Source of the DNA: Lachnospiraceae bacterium
Lineage (GTDB): Bacteria; Bacillota; Clostridia; Lachnospirales; Lachnospiraceae
Assembly (NCBI GenBank): GCA_017621075.1
Contig: JAGATV010000041.1
Coordinates: 99,989 to 163,988 of the forward strand
Length of the DNA: 64,000 nt
Direction: 5' to 3'
Part shown: one piece after another, positions 46,163-54,379 of the stretch
How positions within the stretch are numbered: position 1 is the stretch's first letter
Layout: each line of letters opens with the position of its first letter
Notes under the pieces: model-generated
Databases searched by the model: none
The model's input: the letters and a program-made list of their open reading frames with translations, nothing else
What the model was told of the DNA's origin: nothing
Made by a program: the position numbers and the translations under genes

Positions 46163-47764
46163 TTACATATCCCATTTGTCGCACAGGGAGTTGATCTGGT
46201 CCGCAAATTTTGCCATGTCCTTGTTGGCCAGACCATTGCTTCTTGTGATCAGTGCCACCAGTCTCTGTCCTGCCGCCACCAGTCTTGCATAGACGCCGGA
46301 AGCAGGTCTTGCAGTCTTCTTGATAGCAACAGGCTCTGCCTCATAAGTAAATTTGTTGCTGATAAGATCAAATTCCGTGCCGCTGTAAGGTGCATAAGCA
46401 CGCTGTCCGTATTCCATCTTCAGGCACTCGGTAAAGGAGGTGCAGACGCTGTCCTCTCCATGTACCACGAACACCTTCTTGGGCTTTTCCGTAAAGGAGG
46501 AAATCCATTCGATCAGACCGTTTTTGTCAGCGTGGCCGCTCATTCCCGCCAGCTTCTTGATCTGGGCCCTCACCTTGATGGGCTCTCCGAAGAGTTTGAC
46601 CTCCTCCTGCTCTCCTTCCACAAGGATCCTGCCCAGCGTGCCCACAGACTGATAGCCCACAAAAAGAATGGTACACTCCGGCCGCCACAGATTATGCTTC
46701 AGATGATGTCTGATACGGCCTGCTTCACACATACCCGACGCAGAAATGATCACCTTGGGAGTATCGTCAAAATTGATTGCTTTAGATTCATCACTGGTAA
46801 TGGAAAGTTTCAGTCCTGCAAAGGAAATGGGGTTGATCCCTGCATTGACCAGCTCCATGGCTTCCTCGTCAAAGCACTCCCAGCGGTTCTCCTGGAACAC
46901 GCCTGTCGCTTCCACCGCCATGGGACTGTCCACATAGACCGGAAAGTTCTCATGGCCCTGTACCATCCTTCCCACTTTGATCTTTCTGAGGAAATATAAG
47001 ATCTCCTGAGTCCTGCCCACCGCAAAAGAGGGAATGACCACATTTCCGCCTCTGTCAAAGGTTTCCTTTAAAACAGCCGCCAGCTCTGCCACATAATCAG
47101 GTTTCTCCAGGGAATGGAGCCTGTCACCGTAGGTGGACTCCATCACCACATAATCGGCCTCCTTCGTGGGCTTGGGATCTCTTAAAAGCGGCTGGTCTTT
47201 GTTGCCGATATCACCGGAAAATACGATCTTTTTGGTATTGCCCTCCTCTGTAAGCCACACCTCTATGCTGGCGGACCCCAGCAGATGTCCGATATCCGTA
47301 AAACGGATCTTGACCCCCTCACATATTTCCACGATCTTGTCATACTCGCAGGGAACGATGCACTTGATCACACCCTCTGCATCTTCCATGGTATAGATCG
47401 GTTCCTGTTCATCACTGCCGGTGCGTCTTCTGGCTTTGCGGTTCTTCCACTCGGCCTCTGCCATCTGGATATGGGCACAATCACGGAGCATGATACTGCA
47501 CAGATCCGCAGTGGCCTCCGTCATGAATACTTTCCCCCTGAATCCCCTTGCATACAGAAGGGGAAGCAGCCCTGAGTGATCCACATGGGCATGGGTCAGG
47601 AAAACATAGTCTACCATTGCCTCATCCACCGGAAGGGGTACATTCTCAAAGGTGTTCACCCCCTGCTCCATGCCGTAATCCACCAGGATATTCTTTCCTG
47701 CCGCCTCCAGATAATGACAGCTTCCCGTAACCTCATGATCTGCCCCAACAAATACAAGCTTCAT
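46163..47764 (-). CDS. Beta-CASP metallo-beta-lactamase hydrolase
   Basis: 533 residues. HAHVDH (58-63) binds the metals, followed by SGDIGNKD and the beta-CASP elements (YGDRLHS, VVIPSFAVGRTQEI). VHGEDS and GMSGHADK lie near the C-terminus. This architecture is typical of CPSF-like RNA nucleases such as RNase J-related enzymes. The last 70 residues are basic and extend past the core. Its RNA target is unknown. Confidence 0.88.
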   Translation of the reverse strand: MKLVFVGADHEVTGSCHYLEAAGKNILVDYGMEQGVNTFENVPLPVDEAMVDYVFLTHAHVDHSGLLPLLYARGFRGKVFMTEATADLCSIMLRDCAHIQMAEAEWKNRKARRRTGSDEQEPIYTMEDAEGVIKCIVPCEYDKIVEICEGVKIRFTDIGHLLGSASIEVWLTEEGNTKKIVFSGDIGNKDQPLLRDPKPTKEADYVVMESTYGDRLHSLEKPDYVAELAAVLKETFDRGGNVVIPSFAVGRTQEILYFLRKIKVGRMVQGHENFPVYVDSPMAVEATGVFQENRWECFDEEAMELVNAGINPISFAGLKLSITSDESKAINFDDTPKVIISASGMCEAGRIRHHLKHNLWRPECTILFVGYQSVGTLGRILVEGEQEEVKLFGEPIKVRAQIKKLAGMSGHADKNGLIEWISSFTEKPKKVFVVHGEDSVCTSFTECLKMEYGQRAYAPYSGTEFDLISNKFTYEAEPVAIKKTARPASGVYARLVAAGQRLVALITRSNGLANKDMAKFADQINSLCDKWDM

Positions 47765-47795
47765 TCCCTATACCAGTCCTTTCTCCATTGCAGAT

Positions 47796-49556
47796 TTATT
47801 TCAGAGCATTGGCTGTCTCATAAAAGTGATAGTACATACCCTTTTTCTGAATCAGCTGCTCATGATTTCCTTCTTCTATGATCCCTTCATCCGCAAGCAC
47901 CAGGATGCGGTCCGAATTGCGGATGCTGGAAAGCCGGTGTGCGATCGTGATGGTAGTCCTGCCCTCCGACAGCTTCGCCAAAGACTGTGCCACCGCAAAC
48001 TCGCTCTCGTTATCCAGTGCCGATGTGGCTTCATCCAGGATGATGATGGGCGGGTTCTTCAAAAACACCCGGGCAATGCTGATGCGCTGTTTCTGCCCGC
48101 CGGACAGCTTCACACCCCGCTCCCCCACATAAGTATCGTAGCCGTCCTTCAGTTCCACAATGAACTCATGGGCGCCTGCCCGTTTTGCTGCTTCCACAAC
48201 TTCCTCCCTGGAAGCTCCCGGCCTTCCGTAAACGATGTTTTCAAAGATGGTGCCGGAAAACAGATATACATCCTGCTGCACCATACCGATATTCCCACGC
48301 AGGCTCTTTAAAGTAAAATGCTTGATGTCCGTACCGTCCAGGGTGATCCTGCCCCCGGAAACGTCATAAAATCTTGGGATCAGATTACACAGAGTGGTCT
48401 TGCCTCCTCCGGAGGGTCCTACAATGGCGATCTTCTCCCCTGCACGGATCTTTAGATTCAGTCCGCTAAATACTTTGTTGTGGTCATCAGGGTACTCAAA
48501 CCGCACATCCTCAAACACAATATCACCGTGCGGATTCTCAAGTGCTACCGCATCGGGCTCGTCAAAGATCTCGATATCCGCATCTATGATCTGCAGGAAC
48601 CGCTCGATCCCCGTCATGCCTCTCTGGAACTGCTCCGCAAACTCGATGATCCTGCGGATGGTAGCTATCAAGGTCGTCACATACAGCATATATGCCACCA
48701 GATCACCGGGAGCGATCTCACCGTTTATCATAAAGATGCCGCCTGCCACCAGTACCAGCAGATACATGATGCCGTCAAACATCTTGACAGAGGTCTGGAA
48801 TGCCGCCATATAGCGATAAGCCAGTTTCTTGATATCCAAAAAATCTTGGTTGTCCGCTTCAAATTTGCCCTTTTCGATCTCTTCGTTTGCAAATGCCTTT
48901 ACCACCTTGTGCCCCAGGAGGCTGTCCTCTATACGGGCATTCAGCTCACCGATCTGGTGCCGCTGCAGGCGGAATGCCCGCTTCTGCCGGAAATTCAGAA
49001 ACATACATACTGCCAGCATCAGAGGAATACAGATAAAGATGATCAGCGTCAGGGGCAGATTGATCCCCGATAGGATCAGAAAGGAGATCACCGTCTTGAT
49101 CCCTGCGATAAAAAATTCTTCCGGACAGTGATGGGCAAATTCCGTTACATCAAACAGATCATTGGTGATCCTACCCATGATCTGTCCCACTTTGGTATTA
49201 TTGTAATAAGTGTCGGACAGCTTCTGCAGATGCTCATAAGCATCCCGGCGCATATCGGTTTCAATCTTTGCTCCCATGATATGGCCCATATCCGCCATAT
49301 AATAACCGGCAATGCAGTCGATGATGCGCAGGCCCAGATATAACAGCCCCAGTCCGACAATAGTACGCACAGACAAAGACGCCAGATCCCGAAGTCCTTC
49401 ATTGGTGATATATCGCATGATCAGCGGGAGGACCAGTTCACAGACCGTGGTCAGCGCCGCACAGATCAGGTCCATGCACAGCGTGCCTCTATACTTTTTA
49501 AAATAAGGAGCAAATCTTTTGAAAAGCTCCCCGGTAGAATATTCCCTTGCTTCCAT
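47796..49556 (-). CDS. ABC exporter, fused membrane and ATPase domains
   Basis: 586 residues. Six membrane helices (about 1-320) come first. The ATPase has GPSGGGKTT, the signature LSGGQKQR and IILDEATSAL. This is the multidrug/lipid half-transporter family; the substrate is unknown. I use ATG 49556 because AAAGTGA lies at the right distance; a start six codons earlier is also possible. It appears monocistronic. Confidence 0.92.
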   Translation of the reverse strand: MEAREYSTGELFKRFAPYFKKYRGTLCMDLICAALTTVCELVLPLIMRYITNEGLRDLASLSVRTIVGLGLLYLGLRIIDCIAGYYMADMGHIMGAKIETDMRRDAYEHLQKLSDTYYNNTKVGQIMGRITNDLFDVTEFAHHCPEEFFIAGIKTVISFLILSGINLPLTLIIFICIPLMLAVCMFLNFRQKRAFRLQRHQIGELNARIEDSLLGHKVVKAFANEEIEKGKFEADNQDFLDIKKLAYRYMAAFQTSVKMFDGIMYLLVLVAGGIFMINGEIAPGDLVAYMLYVTTLIATIRRIIEFAEQFQRGMTGIERFLQIIDADIEIFDEPDAVALENPHGDIVFEDVRFEYPDDHNKVFSGLNLKIRAGEKIAIVGPSGGGKTTLCNLIPRFYDVSGGRITLDGTDIKHFTLKSLRGNIGMVQQDVYLFSGTIFENIVYGRPGASREEVVEAAKRAGAHEFIVELKDGYDTYVGERGVKLSGGQKQRISIARVFLKNPPIIILDEATSALDNESEFAVAQSLAKLSEGRTTITIAHRLSSIRNSDRILVLADEGIIEEGNHEQLIQKKGMYYHFYETANALK

Positions 49557-49734
49557 GATGTCACTTTCTTGCATAAAATCTTTGTATAATATATATTGTA
49601 CTATGATATGAAATTGTTCTCAAGGAAAATTTGTGAGATCCTCGGGAACCAGCTTTTCACCATGAAATTTTTATCTTGTTTGATTTCTTTTAATTGTATG
49701 TACAATTACCAGAAAAGAAGTACAATTTTAAGTG

Positions 49735-49763
49735 TTGACATTTACAGGATGATATAGTATATT
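49735..49763 (+). promoter_or_regulatory. Promoter of the tRNA-Gly gene
   Basis: TTGACA (49735-49740), 17 bp, TATATT (49758-49763), 22 bp before the tRNA. Confidence 0.75.
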
Positions 49764-49785
49764 ATTATTTGTCCAAAGGACATAA

Positions 49786-49857
<72 letters not shown>

Positions 49858-49870
49858 CTGTCAAACCCTC

Positions 49871-49898
49871 ACCCGTCAATTTTTGACGGGTATTTTTT
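49871..49898 (+). terminator. Terminator of the tRNA-Gly unit
   Basis: ACCCGTCA and TGACGGGT with a 5-nt loop, then ATTTTTT. Confidence 0.92.
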
Positions 49899-50026
49899 AT
49901 GCCCGGGGCTTATCCTTTAACTCCCCTTTCAGGCAAGTGTTCTCATTGCCTATTAGTTTAATCAACATGGGTAATAATACATTTTTATTCTGCATTTTAT
50001 TCTTTGTTGCCACACTTCCTTAGCCC

Positions 50027-51235
50027 TTAGGGCGCCAGCAGCGCAAGCGACTGCCGGACGATTTCCTTTGGCATGTCTTCCGTAGCATAGATTAACTCTG
50101 CAGGCTGATCTTTGATGATATAGAGATTATTTTCACCATAATAGAAATCCTGCTTCATGTACATGCAGGCGCCGTCTTTATTTTCCACTTTGAACTGACA
50201 CTGATAAACCACAGTCTTCTTTTCCTGATCATATCTCTGTACCTGATAGAGAATCTGCGTCACTAAATACCCTCTTTCATAGATTGCGTCCACTCTGTCT
50301 CTGACCACTTTATCCTCTGTAGTCAAGCCCATTTTTTCATAATAATCACTGTCATATCTAAAGAGAAAGGACACTGGATCTGCAGCAGATTTTTCATTTT
50401 GGGATGCTCTGCTGACAGCAGCAGTTACCACACGGATAATGTCATCATCCGTTCCCCAACAGTCAAAAGTAGGTATATCATCAAACAATCCGTTTATATT
50501 GTCTTCGTAATAAAACTTTCTGTCAGCTCTTTGATAAAAAGTAAGATCCACAGAAGCATTATCATTATAAAATCTAACTATGATATACGCAGACGGATTC
50601 CTATAATTTCCCGAATAGTACGCTGACACACCGGTAGCGGGATCGTTGTCATACATATACTCTGCATCAACGATTTTATAATGAATCTTTTCACCTTTAA
50701 AATGATACTGAAGAGCTTCCTCCAGTTTTGTTTTCTGATATTCCCCGGCCTTCTCACACCAGTCACCAACAGAAGAACTTCCATCTGAAAAATAAACTGC
50801 ATCCATTCCCAGAGAACTTCTCTCCAGCAACGGCTCTACATCATACTCACATAAGGCTGCTGACATCTTTCGGATAGTCATAATATTGTTGATTGTAGTA
50901 AAGTTGATCATTCCACCGGTACACTCTCCATAGTAAAGCAAACCTATGGTTCCCAAAACCACTACCAGCAAAAGCCCTAAAATTACGACCGCTATTTTTC
51001 TGAAAGAGAGCTTTTTCTTCACCTTCTTCATTCCGTCCACAGCCATTTTGTCCCATGTGTCACTTTGCTCTGTTGCTGACATCGAAGCCAAAGCACTCTT
51101 GCTAAGTTCTATCTTTTCTCTACATTTGTCACATTCCTGTAAATGCACTTCCACTTCCTTCATCGTATCTTCCGAGCACATGCCTTCTACATATAACGGA
51201 AGCAAATCTTCTGCCATTGAACATTTCATACTCAT
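50027..51235 (-). CDS. Zinc-finger anti-sigma factor
   Basis: 402 residues. The N-terminal ZAS domain has the HLQECDKC motif (about 30-37) that binds zinc and holds an ECF sigma factor. One transmembrane helix (about 76-98) follows and a large extracytoplasmic domain senses an unknown signal. ATG 51235 has GAAAGGTG upstream. It lies 44 bp after the sigma gene in the same transcript, the usual sigma/anti-sigma layout. Composition is more AT-rich than its surroundings. Confidence 0.85.
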   Translation of the reverse strand: MSMKCSMAEDLLPLYVEGMCSEDTMKEVEVHLQECDKCREKIELSKSALASMSATEQSDTWDKMAVDGMKKVKKKLSFRKIAVVILGLLLVVVLGTIGLLYYGECTGGMINFTTINNIMTIRKMSAALCEYDVEPLLERSSLGMDAVYFSDGSSSVGDWCEKAGEYQKTKLEEALQYHFKGEKIHYKIVDAEYMYDNDPATGVSAYYSGNYRNPSAYIIVRFYNDNASVDLTFYQRADRKFYYEDNINGLFDDIPTFDCWGTDDDIIRVVTAAVSRASQNEKSAADPVSFLFRYDSDYYEKMGLTTEDKVVRDRVDAIYERGYLVTQILYQVQRYDQEKKTVVYQCQFKVENKDGACMYMKQDFYYGENNLYIIKDQPAELIYATEDMPKEIVRQSLALLAP

Positions 51236-51279
51236 CACTACACCTTTCTTTTTACGCTTGCAAACTCTTATTTTATCAT

Positions 51280-51777
51280 CTACCTGTCCGGATGATATTT
51301 TTCTAAAATCATATTTTTACCCCGCATGAAAGTCACGCGTCCCCACACTTCATTTCTCCCAAACAAATCTGCAATTTCCTTAAAGGGCATTTCTGCGTAA
51401 ACTCGAAGCAACACCACTTCCTTGTACGGGTCAGGCAAACTATGGATGACCGCCATCAGTTCTGTTTTTGTCTCCTGTTGTATCAACTGCTCCAAACATG
51501 GAGTATGTGGATAGAGTGCATCGTCTTCCGTCAATTCACCAGCTGAATGTTTCTTTATTTTTCTCAGATAATCAAAATACTGATTTTTTGCGATCTGACA
51601 AAGCCATGAGATCAGTTTACACCGCCCGTCGAACTGATCGATGTTTTCTATGGCCTTTAAAAAAGTGTCCTGCAAAATATCCTCTGCCAGATATTCATCC
51701 TTACACAAATAAAGCAAAAATCGATACACATCCGCTGAATATGCACTGTATATTTCTTCCATTTGTTTTTGTTGCAC
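51280..51777 (-). CDS. ECF-type RNA polymerase sigma factor
   Basis: 165 residues. Region 2 (about 10-75, with LAEDILQDTFLKA) binds the -10 and region 4 (about 105-160, with PYKEVVLLRVYAEMPFKEIA) the -35. GTG at 51777 is the start, 7 nt after AGGAGGTG; an ATG five codons on lacks such spacing. It drives its own operon, judging from an ECF-type promoter just upstream. The anti-sigma gene follows. Confidence 0.9.
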   Translation of the reverse strand: MQQKQMEEIYSAYSADVYRFLLYLCKDEYLAEDILQDTFLKAIENIDQFDGRCKLISWLCQIAKNQYFDYLRKIKKHSAGELTEDDALYPHTPCLEQLIQQETKTELMAVIHSLPDPYKEVVLLRVYAEMPFKEIADLFGRNEVWGRVTFMRGKNMILEKYHPDR

Positions 51778-51802
51778 CCGTATCCACCTCCTTTCACTTC
51801 AG

Positions 51803-51830
51803 TAGACGAACGTAATTGGGAAATGTTACA
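51803..51830 (-). promoter_or_regulatory. ECF-type autoregulatory promoter of the sigma gene
   Basis: On the minus strand TGTAAC (51825-51830), 16 bp, CGTCTA (51803-51808). This matches the AAC-N16-CGTC pattern of ECF sigma promoters, about 25 nt before the GTG start. Confidence 0.65.
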
Positions 51831-51976
51831 CATTTTACCACAATAACAGAATACATAAAACATTTGATTTATACAGATATCAATAATAATGGAAACATTC
51901 CACAGTAAAACCACAAAAGATGTTTGTCCTTATATGTATATGACAATTACATGTGGTATCATGTTCGGAGGGAAAT

Positions 51977-52173
51977 ATGTCAAACTTTAATCAGTCAAAA
52001 TACATCCAAGAATATCAAAAGGAAAAATATGACCGGCTTATATTCAATGTACCTAAGGGGCAGAAGAAAAACATACAGGCCCACTATCAAAAAAGGGATA
52101 TACATCTCTAAATCAATACATAAATGACCTTGTAAAAAGAGATATGAATACAGAAACGGCAGGGCAGCCATAA
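51977..52173 (+). pseudogene. Frameshifted ribbon-helix-helix (Arc-like) protein
   Basis: ATG 51977 (GGAGGG upstream) opens 44 codons, MSNFNQSKYIQEYQKEKYD onward with RLIFNVPKGQKK, ending at TAA 52109-52111. The -1 frame continues with SLNQYINDLVKRDM to TAA 52171-52173, the expected end of an Arc-type regulator. The break is at CAAAAAAGGG (about 52089-52097); one more A restores a single 65-residue frame. It could be a real mutation, a sequencing error, or a -1 frameshift on the A-run. Confidence 0.65.
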
Positions 52174-52190
52174 GGCTGCCCTACCGTTTC
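52155..52190. terminator. Bidirectional terminator after the 48-residue gene
   Basis: AACGG-c-AGGGCAGCC and GGCTGCCCT-a-CCGTT with an ATAA loop. TTTC follows on plus, TTTCTG on minus. It covers the 3' ends of both convergent small genes. Confidence 0.75.
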
Positions 52191-52327
52191 TGATTGATGG
52201 GCTGTAACCCTTCCTTTCGGACATTATGCTCCTGATTCTGATTCTCAGGAGTCGTCTTTTGGGTAATGCTGTTATATTTGTTATGATTCTTTTGTCGCCG
52301 GATTTCTTCCCTGTTCTTTTTGTCCAT
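52181..52327 (-). CDS. Small basic protein, 48 residues
   Basis: ATG 52327 is preceded by GAGGTGATCAGT, a good ribosome site, and the frame ends at TAG 52181-52183. The sequence is rich in Asn, Gln and Lys (NREEIRRQKNHNKYN, HNVRKEGL). No family is known to me. It starts 44 bp after the GH3 gene on the same strand, so it is likely cotranscribed. Its stop lies in the shared terminator stem. Confidence 0.6.
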   Translation of the reverse strand: MDKKNREEIRRQKNHNKYNSITQKTTPENQNQEHNVRKEGLQPINQKR

Positions 52328-52371
52328 ACTGATCACCTCAAGGATAGTATGCACTGTAAACAGTCATCTTA

Positions 52372-53724
52372 TTACCGGATCTTATCAGCATATTTGATGC
52401 GGTAGATACGCCTTAAGGAATCGTTGATGCGCTCCTCTGAGATCGTTCCGTCCTGGACCGCCTGCAGCACACCATTATAAGCCTTCTCAAAATCTTCCGG
52501 CATCAGGATCATGTCACATCCTGCCCGCAAAGCCAGCACTGCCGCCTGATCTGATTCATAATATTCCGAAATGGCTCCCATATTCATGGCATCGGTGATG
52601 ATGACTCCGTCAAAATCCATTTCCTCTCTCAAGATCCCCGTCACCACTTCCTCAGACAGGGAACAGGGTATCCCTTCTTCCTGTTCCGTAAGGGCCGGTA
52701 CAATGACATGTCCCACCATGACCATATCGGCTCCTGCATCAATGCCCGCCCGGAATACGGCAAATTCTTCTGCAGAAAATTCCTCTGCCGTTCTTTCTGA
52801 AATTGCCCGTCCGTCATGGGTATCCTCACTGGTGCTTCCGATGCCGGGGAAATGCTTCAGGCATGCAGTGACACCCTGTTCTTCCATTGCAGTCACCGCA
52901 TTGCTTACATACTCAGATACCTCTGTGGCATCAGAGCCATAAGATCTGTCACCGATAGTGCTGCCCTCCACATTATTGAGGTCTGCCACCGGGGCAAAAT
53001 TCAGATTAAAGCCAAGTTCTGACAGATAACCGCCGATGGTTGATGCCGCTTCATAAGCCTTGGCCGGATCTTTTGTCTCTCCGATAGCCTGTGCCGTATC
53101 CACCTTGGTGCCGATTCCTGCGGCTGCCATGCGGCTCACGCTTCCTCCCTCTTCATCCACTGCAATAAAAAGAGGATAATTTGCATAAAGTCTGGTATTG
53201 TCAATCATTTCTTTCAGTTGTTCCTCAGACCGCATATTCTTTCCAAAATATACGATTCCGCCCACGGAATATTTCCCCAGTGCTTCCTTGGTGCCGTCCC
53301 CGGCCTTCACTGCGGTATCCACACCGGTAATGGCTTCCGGAGTCACGATGAACAGACCTGCCACCTTGTCCTCCAGGGGCATTACCGCAATTCCTGCATC
53401 CACGATCTCATCCAGCTTCTGTTCATCCGTAAGCTCCACTATCGTCTCCGTAGGCTGCTCCGGTACTGCAATGGAAGACTCCGTGGCCAGAAGCTCCTCC
53501 ACCTTATCCTGTTTCTCCTGTGTATCATGCTTGCCGTAACCGGACAGTGCCTGGACCCCCATGACGATCCCCATTGCAAACAGAGCGATCAGCACCACCA
53601 CGGCAGTGTAAGCTGCCAGTTGGTTCCGCTTACGCCTCTTTCTTCTCAATTCTCTCCTGTACTGTCTGTCCTGCTCTTTATCCGGTGTAGCTTCTCCGTA
53701 CTGCATATCTGTATCTTCTCTCAT
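52372..53724 (-). CDS. Glycoside hydrolase family 3 beta-N-acetylhexosaminidase
   Basis: 450 residues from ATG 53724, which has GAGGAG 6 nt upstream. A basic N-terminus and one transmembrane helix (about 37-59) anchor it outside the cell. The GH3 domain has FIAVDEEGGSVSR, CLKHFPGIGSTSEDTH and VIITDAMNMGAI, which carries the nucleophile Asp. This set matches NagZ-type enzymes that release N-acetylglucosamine in peptidoglycan recycling. Confidence 0.9.
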   Translation of the reverse strand: MREDTDMQYGEATPDKEQDRQYRRELRRKRRKRNQLAAYTAVVVLIALFAMGIVMGVQALSGYGKHDTQEKQDKVEELLATESSIAVPEQPTETIVELTDEQKLDEIVDAGIAVMPLEDKVAGLFIVTPEAITGVDTAVKAGDGTKEALGKYSVGGIVYFGKNMRSEEQLKEMIDNTRLYANYPLFIAVDEEGGSVSRMAAAGIGTKVDTAQAIGETKDPAKAYEAASTIGGYLSELGFNLNFAPVADLNNVEGSTIGDRSYGSDATEVSEYVSNAVTAMEEQGVTACLKHFPGIGSTSEDTHDGRAISERTAEEFSAEEFAVFRAGIDAGADMVMVGHVIVPALTEQEEGIPCSLSEEVVTGILREEMDFDGVIITDAMNMGAISEYYESDQAAVLALRAGCDMILMPEDFEKAYNGVLQAVQDGTISEERINDSLRRIYRIKYADKIR

Positions 53725-53805
53725 AATAATCTCCTCAGTCATTTCCTCTTTTCTACTATTTTACATTACTTTTACAGCTTTTTCTACAGGAAATGTCTGC
53801 TTTTG

Positions 53806-53853
53806 GCAAAATTTTAAGAGCGTATCGATCATTTTTCAATCAATACGCTCTTT
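53806..53853 (-). terminator. Hairpin at the end of the small-RNA region
   Basis: AAGAGCGTAT (53816-53825) and ATACGCTCTT (53843-53852) with an inner GAT/ATC pair. Minus-strand downstream sequence is AAAATTTTGCC, only a partial T-run. Confidence 0.55.
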
Positions 53854-54162
53854 CAGACTTCATTCTCCAATGGATTATCCTCTCTTTCTTCATTTTCCAT
53901 CTGCTATTCAGTTTTATTTTCTTTCTTCCATTTCTCTTTCGTTCTTTTCCACTTTTTCTTTTGTACTGACAAGTACTGTAACTTTTCACTCTTTGGTATC
54001 TCGTTACTTTTTCCTTTGTGTACTTGAACATCTATCTTAAGTATTTCATTCTTTGGTACTCTATGGAAGAAAGGTTTTGAGGTATTACATCAATTGTACT
54101 TTGGACTGTACCTCCTTTACTTGGATTTTATCTGGTATTTGTTCTCTCTCTTTTGTTTTGTT
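53806..54162 (-). ncRNA. Possible small RNA transcription unit
   Basis: A perfect promoter (TSS near 54162) reads into an A/G-rich sequence with no convincing gene and ends near the AAGAGCGTAT/ATACGCTCTT hairpin. Two 15-mers (53984-53998, 54044-54058) match 14 of 15 exactly 60 bp apart. AAAGGAGG at 54111-54118 is followed only by TTG-ATG-TAA. A 63-codon basic frame (53840-54031) has no ribosome site. Confidence 0.45.
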
Positions 54163-54168
54163 GATTTT

Positions 54169-54197
54169 ATTATAGATAACCCGCCAGTATTTGTCAA
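54169..54197 (-). promoter_or_regulatory. Perfect consensus sigma-A promoter
   Basis: On the minus strand TTGACA (54192-54197), 17 bp, TATAAT (54169-54174): both boxes match the consensus exactly. It reads toward the small-RNA region. Confidence 0.85.
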
Positions 54198-54324
54198 CAC
54201 ATTTTTTCATTTTTTTATAATTTTTTTTAAAATTCTTCCATTTACACTTTTTATTTCCATATATTTTCATTTTTACAATATTTTTTCAGTTTTTATATGA
54301 TGTACCTTGAGATCGGTTGGACAA

Positions 54325-54373
54325 TCAAAAATCCCGGAAAAACGGTCTTGCTCCAAAACCATTCTTTCCGGGA
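54325..54373 (-). terminator. Terminator of the aspartate kinase operon
   Basis: On the minus strand TCCCGGAAA and TTTCCGGGA around a 24-nt loop, followed by TTTTTGATT. Confidence 0.85.
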
Positions 54374-54379
54374 CAGCCC

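Noticed and set aside
53840-54031. 63-codon very basic minus-strand frame
   Set aside because: No ribosome site precedes its ATG and the composition follows the A/G-rich background. Kept only as part of the possible RNA unit.
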